A stretch of 64,000 nucleotides of DNA from Symbiodinium natans (Eukaryota > Sar > Dinophyceae > Suessiales > Symbiodiniaceae), in NCBI GenBank assembly GCA_905221605.1, contig CAJNDS010002082.1, forward strand, positions 62,001 through 126,000, in the 5' to 3' direction. The notes beneath the pieces are model-generated. The model saw only the letters and a list, made by a program, of their open reading frames with translations, was not told where the DNA came from and ran no database searches. Every line of letters begins with the position of its first letter. Position 1 is the stretch's first letter. This document shows positions 20,796 to 32,246 of the stretch, one piece after another. A program made the position numbers and the translations under genes.

Positions 20796-21515
20796 AAAGT
20801 TAAGGTTTGAGGGCAAACGCGCCTTTCGGGATGTCTATTCCCCCATCTAATTACGCCTCAGGGAGTTCGGAGATTGATAGGCGCACAAGGTTCTCAGTTA
20901 GGGTTTAGCGTTTGGGGTTTAAGGTAACTCAAAGTTCACTAATACTCCCCACTACTCCCTAGGGCTGTCTGGGCTTCCCTAAGGTTTCTAGGTACCTACC
21001 CCCTAGGAACCCCCCTCCCTTATGGACCCTATATTTGGGCTTTAAGGGTTTTAGCGCTGGGCCTTTCTAGAGAGCTCCAGGGCTTGTGACTTACTGTATG
21101 GGGCGTTCATTGTTTTTAGGGCCTGGGTGGGGTTTGGGATTTAGGGTTTAGGGTTGAGGGTTTAGTGTTGTAATTTGAGTTCTGTCACAGCAAAGCCCGC
21201 GAGTGTGCCGCGTGAAGAAAGACCAGCTGGAGCGACTTGCGATGTTTGGAAATGATGTGATTCCAATACAAGGTGGTACCCGAGGTGAGCAATATAAAAA
21301 CTAAAAAACACATTATGCGGCGCCCGGGAAACTGCGTGAGACGCATTTGCGGTCACAAGCCATATGTGCACACATAGATACACAAATCGACTTTAAAGGT
21401 CATGTATTCATTTATGCATCAATGCAGCTATGCGTCTATGCATATATGTATGTATATCTACATGTCAACAAACGTTCCAATTTCAGCCCATCCTAAACCC
21501 TCAACCGACTCAACC
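20796..21515. other. Stretch upstream of the ankyrin gene, no gene seen
   Basis: Mixed sequence including a CCTAGG-rich segment (20940-21050) and an ATGCATATG tract at 21400-21470. A promoter may lie here but no element is recognisable. Confidence 0.4.
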
Positions 21516-21615
21516 GACTCAACCGACTCAACCCTAAACCCTAAACCCTAAACCCTGAACCCTAAACCCTAAACCCTAAACCCTAAGCCCTAAACCCTCT
21601 GCGACCTTCGCCATC

Positions 21616-22470
21616 ATGCTCCGTGTTTGCGGGCTTTCGGGGGCAGAGGTGGCGGCTATCCCTGTAGAGGAGGGCATGGGGACGGTGCAAAGCTTGAAAG
21701 AGGAGCTGCGCAGGTTGCATGGTTTCCCCGTTTCCTTGCAGAGCATTCTGCACGACGGCGACTGCTTGCGTGATGTTGATGAGCTGAGAGAGCCTGTTGA
21801 CTTGATGTTGGTTTTGGAGACCCTCGCCAGTACAGAACAGCAGGCAGAGCATCTCGTGGCTGCCGTTGTCTGTGGCCACGTGCCTGAGGTCCAATGGATG
21901 CTGCGGCAAACCGAAGATCTAAACTGTGCCAACAGAAGCGGCTATGTGGCGCTCCCGACTGCTTGCAGTAGGAACCACGTGGAGATTGTGCGGTTGCTCT
22001 TGGAAGCCCGAGCCAACACAGACAAGCGGGACAAGAGAGGCTACACACCTCTTGGTGCAGCTGCTCGTCTGGGCCACCTTGAGGTTGCGCAACTTCTGCT
22101 CGCTGCCGGAGCCGACAAGGACGCAAGGGACTTCCGGTGCTACACGCCCCTCTATGCGGCTGCCGCCACGGGCCACGTGGAGATCGTGCGGCTCCTGTTG
22201 GAAAACCGTGCCGATTCCGACAAGACCAGGGCTTGGGATCAAGATTCCCCACTTTGCGCCGCGTGCCGCCTCAACAGCGCAGCAATCGTGCGCCTCCTCC
22301 TGGAGGCCAAATGCAACACAGAGATTATTGACAGTCACGAGCGCCGCACGCCTCTCGGTATGGCAGCTCATCGCAACCAACCTGAGGTGCTGTGCTTGCT
22401 GCTGGAGGCAGGGGCGGACAAGGTGGATAGTTACGCTTGCAGGCCGACGGTGCGCCTGCTCTTGAGATAA
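21616..22470 (+). CDS. Ubiquitin-like plus ankyrin-repeat protein
   Basis: Uninterrupted 284-codon frame from ATG to TAA with strong GC third-position bias, the best single gene here. Residues 1-75 resemble a ubiquitin-like fold (TVQSLKEELRRLHGFPVSLQ, then ILHDGDCL, the usual dinoflagellate N-terminus for such proteins). Residues 80-270 form about six ankyrin repeats with canonical GHVEIVRLLLE and GYTPLGAAA motifs (starts near 108, 142, 175, 209, 243). The last repeat breaks off after GADKVDSYACRP and re-enters at TVRLLLR, so the C-terminus may have lost part of a repeat or shifted frame. It is intronless, unlike its neighbours, which would fit a retroposed copy. A telomeric array ends 17 bases before the ATG. 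Likely a protein-binding adaptor; partner unknown. Confidence 0.88.
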   Translation: MLRVCGLSGAEVAAIPVEEGMGTVQSLKEELRRLHGFPVSLQSILHDGDCLRDVDELREPVDLMLVLETLASTEQQAEHLVAAVVCGHVPEVQWMLRQTEDLNCANRSGYVALPTACSRNHVEIVRLLLEARANTDKRDKRGYTPLGAAARLGHLEVAQLLLAAGADKDARDFRCYTPLYAAAATGHVEIVRLLLENRADSDKTRAWDQDSPLCAACRLNSAAIVRLLLEAKCNTEIIDSHERRTPLGMAAHRNQPEVLCLLLEAGADKVDSYACRPTVRLLLR

Positions 22471-22772
22471 AACTCACGACGTGGCTCCTTGTCCCCATGC
22501 TTCTTGTGGTCGGCTCGTCGTCGAAAGGGAACAAGTTCTCAGAAACCAAGGCTGGACTCCCCAACTTGAAAACGTTGAGCCCATGTGACCCTCATCCCTG
22601 CTGTTCACCCGCCCGGAGCCCAAACCCGTAACTCTGAAACCCAGGGCCCAAACCCTAACCGGCCCTAACCCTCATAACGTCGCTTTGCCCGGCCCCTTTT
22701 ATTGCAAGAGAGCTAACAACCCCCATGGAAATCCCGAAGCCTCAACGCCTGAACGTCCCAAGCCCTGAGACC

Positions 22773-22782
22773 ACCCTAAACC

Positions 22783-22835
<53 letters not shown>

Positions 22836-22905
22836 ACCCCAAACCCTAAACCCTAAACCCGAAACCCGAAACCCGAAACCCGAAACCCTAAACCCTAAAC
22901 CCTGG
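22773..22905 (-). repeat. Telomere-type array with CCCTCAA and CCCGAAA blocks
   Basis: About eight CCCTCAA units, then CCCTAAA, then four CCCGAAA units, then CCCTAAA: separate homogenised blocks in one array. Confidence 0.95.
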
Positions 22906-23357
22906 GTGTAAGTGGGGTTTAAGTGGGGCTGTCTCGGATTTCATGGGCCTCGCACAAGAGTCGTGAGGCCTGTCAACCTTCTAGCCACGGCTTAGGGTTT
23001 AGGATGATAGTTGAACAACCATGAAGCAAAGCCCATCAAATTGATGGCTTGCAAGATGCCTAAGCCCCACACCCAAACTGAGGTCGTATCTGCACCTTAC
23101 TAAGGCCTAAACCCCGCAGTGTGGCTAGGGTGGCCAAAAAGACCCAAAGACCCACTTAAACAAAAACGAAACACAAAGCACGCATACGCACAAACACAAC
23201 ACCATTAACAAATCAAAACAGCCTGCCAGAAAAACCCAGAAAAGCCTCGAACCATGCCCCAAAAAACCCTAAGCCCTAAGCCCTAAGCCCTAAGCCCTAA
23301 ACCCTAAACCCTAAACCCTAAACCCCAAACCCTAAACCCCAAACCCCAAACCCATAG

Positions 23358-23407
23358 CCCATGAGGAGGTCACCCTCGATCCATCGGCTCTGGCGGAGGC
23401 GGGAAAG
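23358..23407 (+). CDS. Candidate micro-exon
   Basis: CCCATAG precedes HEEVTLDPSALAEAGK, then GTGGGC. Flanked by telomeric arrays at 23270 and 23460. Function unknown. Confidence 0.45.
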
Positions 23408-23459
23408 GTGGGCAAGCTGCGGGGTCCTTAAGGGCGCCCGGACCTGGCCTCTTAGGAAT

Positions 23460-23581
23460 CCCTCCTAAACCCTAAACCCTAAACCCTAAACCCTAAACCC
23501 TAAACCCCAAACCCTAAACCCTAAACCCCAAACCCTAAACTCTAAACCCTAAACCTTAAACCCTAAACCCTAAGCCCTAAA
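23460..23581 (-). repeat. Telomere-type array abutting an M1 element
   Basis: About 17 units, CCCTAAA with CCCCAAA variants. The array meets an M1 copy at the point where its left terminal repeat should be. Confidence 0.9.
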
Positions 23582-23673
23582 AAGGACTGTTAGTACAGTC
23601 CTGAATAGGGATTATAGTACCCCTTGTTAGAATCCCCATTATCCAGGACTGTTTTTTGAGGGGGAACATCCCA
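23582..23673. mobile_element. M1 element, left end missing
   Basis: Internal AAGGACTGTTAGTACAGTCC and the right end GAGGGGGAACATCCC are present. The left GGGATGTTCC end is gone and telomeric repeats stand in its place. Confidence 0.65.
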
Positions 23674-25783
23674 AGGTTTAGGGTTTCGCGGTTTTGGGTT
23701 TCAGGCTTCTGGGTTTAGGGTTTTATATTCAGGATTGAAGGCTTCAGAAGGATTTGGGTTTCAGGGTTTTGGGGTTTCAGGGTTTAGGGTTTCCACACGT
23801 GCTGCTTCCTTTGGTGTGCTTGTCTGCGATGGGTTTACAATGAACCTGGGCAGCATGAGCTCTTTCCCGGCACGCTCACCCAAGCCTGGATGCAAGAGGG
23901 TTTCGCGTTTAGGATTTAAGGCTTCAGGGTTTCGTGGTTTTGGGTTTCAGGGTTCACCTGGCATTTCCGAGTTGCCCTGAAAGTCGTAAAGCCTCAGGCC
24001 GTAAACCCCCAAACCCTAAAGCCCACGACACCCTAAACCCTAAACCCTAAGCCCGAAACCCGAAACCCTGAACCCTAAACCCTGAACCCTAAACCCTAAA
24101 CCCTGAACCGTAACCCTAAACCCTAAACCCACTGTTTGCAGACGCCTCTGCAGACTGAGGCTTGACGGCTTGGGCGTGTGTCGCATTCCCAAGGCCCGGC
24201 CGGGTTTAGGGTTTAGGGTTTAGGGTTTACCAGGAGGGGCCCGATAGTTTTTCAGGGACTTGCAACCTAATTATTTTAGAGTCCTTACCACCAAATTTAG
24301 GGCCCTCATACCTCTACTTGTTACTTGGGGGCCCTCCTTGTAGGGTTTAGGGTTTAGAGTTTAGGGTTCAGGGTCTGTAGAGTCCAGTGTGAAAAAGACA
24401 CATCTTTCGGTTGTTGTGTCCGGGGGTTGATGAGGTCCAGATAGGTCCAACAGTTAGGTCCCTTTTGGTATCTGACGGCCCGCTTTTGCCCTTTCCATCA
24501 AAGGTACAAGAGGAATCTCTTCTACTTTTCGAGGGTTCTTAAGCAAATAGCGAAACCTGTCATGCAAAAAGTGCCACACCCAAAGACGTAAGTTGCAAAG
24601 ACCACCGCCCCTCCGAAGATATAGAGCAATGAAGACAACCCAGCTGGCCTATCGGAGCCCAGATGCAAAAAAGGGCAGCTCATGGACCCTTCCACCCCCC
24701 TTAGGGTTTAGGGTTTAGGGTTTAGGGTTTAGGGCTTATCGTCAGCTACCGTGTGTAGGTCTCTTCGGCCAGGTCGGCCATTCAGCTGGCTAGGAATCTG
24801 GCGATGTCTCCTCCACGTTAGTGCGAACCCGAGTGAGCCCCCCCCCCCCCCCCCCCGCTGTTTTTGACTCAACTCATGAGACCACCTCTCGCTTCTTGCG
24901 GGATGCGTCAAGGTGTCATTTTCTTAGCCTTCAGCCCTAAACCATATGGTCTGTTTAACCGGCTGCCTGTTGAAGAAACTCGCTCAGAGCCCAGTCTTTG
25001 TTAGAGCCCTCGGAAGCCCTATTTAGAGTTTAGATGCCGATAGTGTATACCTGTACGAGTACGTAAAAGTTGGAATATACGCACACACAAGTTTTGCGAA
25101 TAGGCAGGCTGCCAGCTGTGTCAGACCATTGTCATCGAGCACAGTCGCACAAAATCGCACAACCTAAGGGCCCGACACCGCACACCCCAGAATTCACATC
25201 CAATTAAGCCTTGCATTCCATGTGTTGGCGAGGCATTGCCGGTCGGCCTTGTCGCAGCCCTGCGGGACTATGTCACATCCTTACTATCCCTCCAGCCCCT
25301 CCTTAAGCGCTCATCATCCCACAACGCAGATAATGGGTGTAGTGCCTGGTGAGTTAGTATGAGAATAATGCAGGGGCCCTAAGGGGCTACCATTGCAAAG
25401 TATTTCGCCCCAAAGTATTTCCCCCCCATTTCAACATCCTAAACCCAAATTCGTATTGGGGAGACACAGCAGATGAGTTTTGCCCACAAGTCGAGCCAAG
25501 ACCCTGCGAAGTGGACACGAGTTCAGCCTTATCGCAGGAGTTCGAGCACCCCCCAGAAAAGCCGCATGGTCATTTCTCTAAACGATGGTCCCGTTTGGGG
25601 TCCTCCGGGTATTCACAGAAGGCACCATAATCTTGATAACTACCCGCAGGTGTCCCTTCTCATCATTACTTAGAATGCTCCACAAGGAGAACAAGCTCAA
25701 GACGTCTCTCCTATGCAGGAGCCCTTAGCCCTAGAATCCTGAACCCTAAATATGTAGGAACCCTGAACCCTCAGTCCTATGAG
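23674..25783. other. Long stretch with no supported gene
   Basis: TTTCAGGG/TTTAGGG words, short telomeric arrays (24030-24130, 24200-24230, 24702-24735), a 17-base C run at about 24840 and an M5 right-end fragment at 24510-24552 (GAGGGTTCTTAAGCAAATAG). From 24.9 to 25.7 kb the sequence is largely unique, but no exon is convincing. Confidence 0.4.
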
Positions 25784-25892
25784 CTACTACGTGCTTGAGA
25801 ACCCCCCGCTGCAAAAAACATCATCATCCCTACATTACCCTTGTGAGGAAGAATGTTTGTACATCGTGGGGGGTTCTTAAGCAAGTAGTAGT
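25784..25892. mobile_element. M5 inverted-repeat element
   Basis: CTACTACGTGCTTGAGAACC at the left mirrors GGTTCTTAAGCAAGTAGTAG at the right; the interior has CCCTTGTGAGGAAGAATGTT, also found at 31297. Confidence 0.75.
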
Positions 25893-25970
25893 GAGCTGAC
25901 TAGCGAACCTTTGAAGCCTTCCTTTCCCTGCCGTGTGCGAGAGTCAGCGACTAAGTAGCTCTGGTGACGT

Positions 25971-26334
25971 TCTTGAAGGTTCATGGGTAGCTATCAGTAG
26001 AGTTAGACCGACCCTCAACCCTAAACCTCGAACCCTAAGCCCTAAACCCTAAACCGTAGGCGCTGAGCGCTAAACCCTGCCTCGTGTCAGTGTGAGCGTC
26101 GAAGCCCTAAACCCTAAACCCTAAACCCTAAACCCTGAACCCTAAACCCTAAACCCCAAACCCTAAACCCCAAACCCTAAACCCTAAACCCTAAACCCGA
26201 AACCCTAAACCCCAAACCGTCAACCCTAAACCCTAAACCCGAAACCCTAAACCCCAAACCGTAAACCGTAAACCCTAAACCCGAAACCCTAAACCCTAAA
26301 CCCTACATGCAGCTACCCTTGAGAACCTTCAAGT
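25971..26334. mobile_element. M2 element with a telomeric core
   Basis: The left half CTTGAAGGTTCATGGGTAGC ends at about 26010, and the right half ACATGCAGCTACCC...AACCTTCAAGT resumes at about 26306. Between them lie about 290 bases of CCCTAAA/CCCGAAA repeats where other copies have a short AT-rich core. Confidence 0.75.
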
Positions 26335-26338
26335 TGAG

Positions 26339-26392
26339 GTGCTGGCGGAGCAGGAGGCGTCCCGGTTGCCTTCTGCCCAGCCGATCTTGCTC
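26339..26392 (+). CDS. Candidate micro-exon beside an M2 end
   Basis: VLAEQEASRLPSAQPILL follows AG in TTCAAGTTGAG, and GTTCTT follows. The acceptor lies within or next to the M2 right terminal repeat. Function unknown. Confidence 0.4.
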
Positions 26393-26464
26393 GTTCTTGG
26401 GCAGTTCCCGAATTCCCAGTCATAACACCAAAAATCACAGTGAATAAATGGATAAAAGAAGAAC

Positions 26465-26690
26465 GACGTGAATATCCATCTATCTATTTATCTATCTATT
26501 TTGCATAATATTATATATATATATATACATATAAATATAAATCTAAATAGAAATAGAAATATAGATATAAATAGAAACATGAATATAAATATAAATACCA
26601 ATATCAATATAAATATAAGTCTAAATATAAGTATAAATATAAACAAATAATATCTGTATATATATATATACACACACACGAAGAGCCAGT
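26465..26690. repeat. AT-rich microsatellite
   Basis: ATAAATATAAAT, ATAGAAATAGAAAT and (TA)n words, ending in CACACACAC. The open frames on both strands are repeat artefacts. Confidence 0.9.
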
Positions 26691-28531
26691 AAGTTCTCAG
26701 CATCCGAATCTAGAACGCGGACATTCCTAGAACAGCCTTCCGCATATGACATCTTCGTCACTTTGTGTGAACTCTTCGTGTTGCCTCTGGGTCTTTTCCA
26801 ACCAAACCAGCAACTTTCTAAGACTTTCGCGAAGGAAATGTTCGTGACATGATCGGCTAATATCGTATTCCAACACCTCCCAGATCAACATCTGTTGTGT
26901 GCCGGTGCATTTTTTTGTTTTTTTGGGGGGGGGGGGGGGGTGGGGTGGGGTTGCTAGGGATTGGCTCAAGGTACGTGGTCCAGGGTTCGGGCATGGTTTT
27001 GGGCATTAAGTGTATTCTTTTGAGTTGAGTTGCGGATGCCGAAGTTCGGGTTGCTAGACTGGCCTTGCTCAGGCCTACAACATCCGACTCATTTTCTGGT
27101 GGTTCAGGGTTGAAAAAGGTTTCGGGCTTGGGCTTAAGGATCTACACCCGAAAGCCTCAGCCCTCAACCTGAAGGCCTAAGAAGCCACCAAGAAAGGTTC
27201 GCACCCAGAGTGGGCACTTACTCCCTTGTTTTAGGGTTTAGGCTTCCTTACAAGCCCCTTTAACCCAAAAAGGGCACCCTTTTCATATTCCTAGGTGACT
27301 CTTGGGTCTAGAAGAGTTCAGAACGCAGGGAAGCACCCCCAGGCAGGAAATGAAAGCTCGGCAGTCCCCGGATGGCAGTTTCAATATTCTCAGAACCCTT
27401 CTTTGCCGACAGTTTCTGAATCCCCGCTCCAGCGCCCCGAGCCGAGTTGAAACTTGCCCCTCCTCCCCCCTCCCCCCCGCCCCCTGCCCTCCCCCAAAGC
27501 AAGAAGCCTAAAAGCCCTTCAAAACTCCAAAAGCCCTAAAACCCTAAACTGCTCCCCTGGGTGTCTGCACCCTTAAAGCACCTGCCGCAGCTGGCTTCTC
27601 AGCGTGTTTGCTCTGAGGGTTTAGGGTTTAGGGTTTAGGGTTTAGGGTTTAGGCTCTGAGGGTTTGAAGTTGTCCCACCCCGCCCACGGCATCCCAGCAC
27701 AAATCGGTGACGTTTCGGCCCATCACCCTCGGAGTTCTCAGAAGGTTTTGGGGGGCCGAGTCCCACGCAGTGTTGTTGTTTCTGTAGGGTTTCTGAGGGT
27801 TTAGGGCTTAGGGTCTAGGGCTTGACCGCCGGGGCTCATTTTTGGCAAGCACTGCAAAAGCATGCTTGACACGGCCAGCCAAGACACCCTGAGGGCTCCT
27901 TGGCGGCGGTTGGAAGTGAGCAGGGGGGAGTTGAGGGTCTTTAGGGCTCATAAGGGTTTAGGGTTTAGGGTTAGGGTTGAGGGAAAGGAGCTCAGTACCG
28001 GGTTCAAAGGGGCTCAAAAGCGGGCTCAGGGCTTCGGGGGTGGAGAGGGCTTCTATCTGGATTTAGTAGCCCGAAAACCTGAACCCTAAACCCTAAACCC
28101 TACATCCTAAACCCTAAATCCTAAACCCTAAACCCTAAACCCTCAAAACTGGGGCCTGAAGCGCGGGGGTTCGGGTGCTTCAACCGGGCCAGGACTCTTT
28201 CAGCAAGCTGCTGCCCTTTTGGCCTGCTGTCTCGGGGGTTCTCTCTCAATTGGTGTCCTCGTGTCCTCGAGTAGAAAGCCTCGCCCTGTTTCAAAAAGCC
28301 CTCGGAGCAGATCGAGACAGCCCCCTGGGAGGATCCGGAACGTAGATCCCCTTAAAAGTTTCTGAGATGGACCCGATAGGGGGTTTAGGGTTTAGGGAGG
28401 GTGCTACTTTGGGGGGGGGGGGGGGGACTCTGCTTTTTGGAATTCTGCCTCTGGGTAGTCGTGAGCGGTTGAAGGCCCCCCCCAAAATCTCAAAAGTCCA
28501 ACCAACGCCTTGGTTTAGAAGGAGAGAAGCA
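26691..28531. other. Stretch with no secure gene
   Basis: Contains a 16-base G run (about 26926), short TTTAGGG arrays (27615-27655, 27955-27985), a CCCTAAA array (28080-28145) and a G run at 28411. Open frames such as 27302-27511 and 27862-28089 are not recognisable. Confidence 0.4.
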
Positions 28532-28654
28532 GACCCTGAATCTTAGTCCCCTATATAACCCCTAAAGCTGCCTTGTAGAGTCCCTATACTTAAGTAGCCC
28601 CCAGATCACTACATTCCACCCTTAAGGTCCCTTCTAAGGGTCCCCTGATGGTCC
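28532..28654. mobile_element. M3 element, left-truncated
   Basis: GACCCTGAATCTTAGTCCCC, CCTATATAACCCCTAAA and AAGGTCCCTTCTAAGGGTCC align with 11880-12010 and 37998-38110. The right end meets a telomeric array. Confidence 0.65.
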
Positions 28655-28790
28655 TAAACCCTAAACCCTAAACCCTAAACCCTAAACCCTAAACCCTAAT
28701 TCCTAAACCCTAAACCCTAAACCCCAAACCCCAAACCCGAAACCCTAAACCCTAAACCCTAAACCCTAAACCTAAACCCTAAACCCTAAA
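28655..28790 (-). repeat. Telomere-type array (CCCTAAA)n
   Basis: About 19 units with a few CCCCAAA variants, filling the gap between the M3 element and the exon at 28792. Confidence 0.95.
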
Positions 28791-28791
28791 G

Positions 28792-28880
28792 TCCGGCGGG
28801 GGATCGCTACCACCACGTGAGAGCCCGAAGCCGTCCGAGCGCTCAGCGAGCGACCTGACCACACACCACGTGCAGCCCAG
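28792..28880 (+). CDS. Candidate exon, Ser/Pro-rich
   Basis: Directly after an array, the frame SGGGSLPPRESPKPSERSAS then DLTTHHVQP runs to CCCAG and GTAAAG, a near-consensus donor. Likely a disordered linker; function unknown. Confidence 0.4.
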
Positions 28881-29590
28881 GTAAAGCTGTGGCTGCTGAA
28901 CGCCTTGACAAGATGACCACACAGCCGTGCGCGCCAGGCGGTCGAGCCTTTGAGTGTCAAAGGTTCAACGCGCCGGCGCCACCACCCCCCCCCCCCCCCC
29001 CCCCCCCCACCCCTCCCGGCCCCACCCCACCCCCCCCCCCCGCCCCGCCCCCAGTCTCTGGGGACCCCAGCACGTTCCGAGAAAAGGATTGTCTGGCTGA
29101 AGCTACGGCTCGCTGCACCACGGCACTGTTGCCTCTTCAACGCAACACGGTTTTCGTGACTCCTCTCCTATCTGTATGAGGGTCTCGGGGTTGGCTGGTC
29201 CTGGCCGAAAGAGGCGCTCCGCTGGGTTTTTCGGCTCTCAGCCAGCCCACGCACTTCTGCATGGACGTCCCGCCAGGATGCTCCACGCCCCGGCCTCATC
29301 AGCCGGTCCCACCGAGACGAACTTAAAGACTTTGCCGGCCCGAAAAACCAGTTTTGGCAGCCCCGTTTTCCGGCTGCGGGCCCCCGGCCTTTACTCACCT
29401 GCAGGTCAAGCCGGGGCTGCCAGCCCCCCGTGCCAACATCCACCGTTGCTGTCTGAACTGAACGAGGGACGCTTTAAGACAGCCGCACGGCTGCAGTGGA
29501 ACAGGCCCACTGCGGATAAGAGCACCAACCAGTGGGCCGGTGAAAGCCCATGTAGAGGGCCCACGACGCGCGCGAAGAACGTTGCCACAC
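28881..29590. other. GC-rich stretch, possible but unproven coding
   Basis: Holds two long C runs (28985-29005, 29030-29042) that create proline ORFs. A + frame of 139 codons (29176-29595) and an opposing minus frame have no recognisable family. The later part (29450-29590) has coding-like composition but no clear splice sites. Confidence 0.35.
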
Positions 29591-29725
29591 CCTAAACCCT
29601 AAACCCTAAACCCTAAACCCTAAACCCTAAACCCTAAACCCTAAACCCTAAACCCTAAACCCTAAACCCTAAACCCTAAACCCTAAACCCTAAACCCTAA
29701 ACCCTAAACCCTAAACCCTAAACCC
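29590..29725 (-). repeat. Telomere-type array (CCCTAAA)n
   Basis: About 19 perfect units with no variant. Confidence 0.97.
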
Positions 29726-29752
29726 CGCGGAGAGCCCGAGGCAATTTTTCAG

Positions 29753-29812
29753 GAGGAGTTGGGGAAGCTCCGGCGCAGGCTCCTGGAAGACACCAGGCTG
29801 CGGGAGGGACGG
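29753..29812 (+). CDS. Candidate exon, charged helix
   Basis: GCAATTTTTCAG is a strong acceptor; EELGKLRRRLLEDTRLREGR follows. Probably a coiled-coil segment. The donor is unclear within GGGACGGGGG. Confidence 0.5.
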
Positions 29813-30415
29813 GGGACGGGGGACAAGGGTTTAGGGTTTTAGGGTTTAGGATTTAGGGTTTAGGGTTTCAGACGGATAGGGCTGATATTCCCTGAGCGCC
29901 TCGGCTGTTCAGAGAGAGTCGAATCTGCAATCGTTGCTCCGTCTCCCTTAGCTTCGAGGGCGGGGCCGCATGTTTTTGAAAGTGGAGTAGTGGGGTTCGT
30001 CTCAAACGAGTGCAGACCCGACTAAACTAACACGGTCTGAAGTCCCTGCTGTTGTGAGTCGTCCCTCATTGCCAGGCTCGTGAGAGAGCCCTGGAGCAAA
30101 ACGGTTTAGGGTTTAGGGTTTAGGGTTTAGGCGGCTCCAAGGGTGACGCTGAGAGTGTTGGGCATCTGGAGTTTGCAATTGCTTTTCGCGCAAAGGGGGA
30201 AGGATCTGAGCTAGGGGTCTTTTTTGTTGGCCTCTCTTGTCATGCCTGGTTGTGGTAACGTATGAGTAGTAAGATCGCCCGCGCCAATGGGAGTAGTGGT
30301 CAAAAGTGCTTTGTTCGCCGGGCGCGCGTGGCCGGCAGTGAAGAGGCCCCCTTGTTGACATCGCCCCGCTCTGGCCCCCAAGCCTCAAGCCCCACAACCC
30401 CAAAACCCTAAACAT

Positions 30416-30649
30416 GGGACGTTCCCCCTTATACTAACAAACAGTCCTTAATAGGGATCATAGTACCCCTATTATAATCCCTCTTAAGGACTGCAGAAGG
30501 ATTATAGTACCCCAATAAAAATCCCCCTTAAGGACTGCATAAGGATCATAGTACCCCTATTGTAATCCCTATTAAGGACTGCATGAGGATTATGGTACCC
30601 CCCTCTTGTAATCCCTTTTAAGGACTGTTAGTGTAAGGGGGAGCATCCC
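30416..30649. mobile_element. M1 element, internally expanded
   Basis: Starts GGGACGTTCCCCCTTATACT and ends GTAAGGGGGAGCATCCC. The 234-base length comes from three to four tandem copies of an inner unit, CTTAAGGACTGCATAAGGATT plus ATAGTACCCC. Confidence 0.8.
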
Positions 30650-30734
30650 AACCCTGAACCCCAAACCGTGAAGCCATCCCTGGAGTTAGGCCAAGCCTTC
30701 TGGTGTTTGGGGCTTGGGTACTTCGCTTAAGGGA

Positions 30735-30872
30735 TTGTGTAGGGTTTAGGGTTTAGGGTTTAGGGTTTAGGGTTTAGGGTTTAGGGTTTAGGGTTTAGGG
30801 TTTAGGGTTTAGGGTTCAGGGTGTAGGGTTTAGGGTGTAGGGTTTAGGGTTTAGGGTTTAGGGTTTAGGGCT
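30735..30872 (+). repeat. Telomere-type array (TTTAGGG)n
   Basis: About 19 units with TGTAGGG variants. Confidence 0.95.
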
Positions 30873-31296
30873 CGTCCGAGTCTGGGTCCAAAGGGTTTTG
30901 GTGCCCCGAATTCCTTGCGCCCCTACTTCACACAAGCCTTGCGGGTCCAGGAGTACGTTGAAGCAAGGCGAAAAGTAGGGTTGCCTTCTACGTAAATGTG
31001 AACCCTCAAGCAAGCCTGGCGATGTTGGCTAAGCATTGCAGAGCGAATCGATATCCCAGAAAGTAAAGAAGAAGACGGGCCCTAAGCCCTAAGCCCTAAG
31101 CCCCAAGCCCTAAGCCCTAAGCCCTAAACCCTAAACCCTAAACCCTAAACCCTAAACCCTAAACCCGAGGATAAGATGAACCGAGGGGCTTGCCTTGACG
31201 CGCAATGACCATGCGCGTGCCGATTCAAGATGCGCCCCTTCCATCCGAAGAAAAGTTTCCCTAAACCCTGAACCCTAAACCCTAAACCCTGAACGG

Positions 31297-31424
31297 CTAG
31301 TTGCTTAAGAACCCCCAAAAGGTAGAAAAGATAATGCTCCCTCTATTTCCCTTATGAGGAAGAATATGTTCATTCTTTTTTTTCCGGGGGGGGGGGGGGC
31401 AGGGTTCTTAAGCGAAAAGTAGTA
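31297..31424. mobile_element. M5 inverted-repeat element
   Basis: CTAGTTGCTTAAGAACCCCC at the left mirrors GGGTTCTTAAGCGAAAAGTA at the right. It holds TTCCCTTATGAGGAAGAATA and a 13-base G run. Confidence 0.7.
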
Positions 31425-31739
31425 AATACCAAACTCTAACCCTAAGTTGCTCCCCAAGTCCTAAATCCTAAACCCGAAGCTCGAAGACCCCTCTGAAACA
31501 GGTCCTGTTTCCTGTTGCAGCCCATGGATGCCCCTAAGCCCAACAAAAAGCCCTAAGCAGCCTCTGTGCTCTGAGCTAAACCCCCAGTGCAAAAACCCCG
31601 GAACCCCCCCAAAAACCTGTGAAAAACCAAAGCCCTACACCTCTGTAAAGCCCAAACGCCGAACCCAAAACACCTCCAAACCCATGAAACCCTCAAACCT
31701 TTAACTACAGGGCATCTAAACCTTAAACCCTAAATTCCC

Positions 31740-31895
31740 CTAAAACCCTAACCCTACAAGCCATAAACCCCAAAACCCCAAACCCTAAACCCTAAACCCT
31801 AAACCCTAAACCCTAAACCCTAAACCCTAAACCCTTAACCCTTAAAAAAAAAACCCTAAACCCTAAACCCTAAACCCTAAACCCTAAATCCTCAA
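31740..31895 (-). repeat. Telomere-type array (CCCTAAA)n
   Basis: About 18 units interrupted by CCCTTAA and an A run. A CCCTAAG/CCCTAAA array also occurs at 31077-31167. Confidence 0.9.
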
Positions 31896-31917
31896 ACCCG
31901 TTGGAAAAGCACAACAG

Positions 31918-31966
31918 GCTGGAGCTTCATGAGGCGCTGAAGTTCGCCAATGGCTCCCTGGCGGAA
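31918..31966 (+). CDS. Candidate micro-exon
   Basis: CACAACAG precedes LELHEALKFANGSLAE, then GTGTGG. TTTAGGG repeats begin about 20 bases later. Function unknown. Confidence 0.5.
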
Positions 31967-32246
31967 GTGTGGAGACGTCTGGAGGGGTTTAGGGTTTAGG
32001 GTTTAGGGTTTAGGATTTAGGATTTAGGGTTTAGGGTTTAGGGTTTAGGGTTTAGGGTGTGTGTGGGGTTTCGGGTTTGGGGACTTGTAGGGTTTCGGGT
32101 TTAGGTTCTTTAAAGTTTAGGGATTTAGCGTTTCGGGTTTTGGCAAAGCCAAGAAAAGAGGGCCGGGAGCCTCGTTTCTTTTTTGAATGAGGTCTTGTTT
32201 TTTTGGTACGTTTGGCGTGTAGGATGTGTTGGCCCACCTTTAAGTT

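Noticed and set aside
26958-26974. ATTGGCTCAAG followed by GTAC, resembling the 3' half of the dinoflagellate spliced leader
   Set aside because: Only about 11 bases match; the upstream half of the leader (CCGTAGCCATT) is absent and no SL RNA gene features are visible. Probably chance.
28772-29179. Proline- and glycine-rich frames of 69-122 codons
   Set aside because: Generated by C homopolymers and by the opposite-strand G runs. The same applies to 60965-61463 minus frames and 39027-39648.
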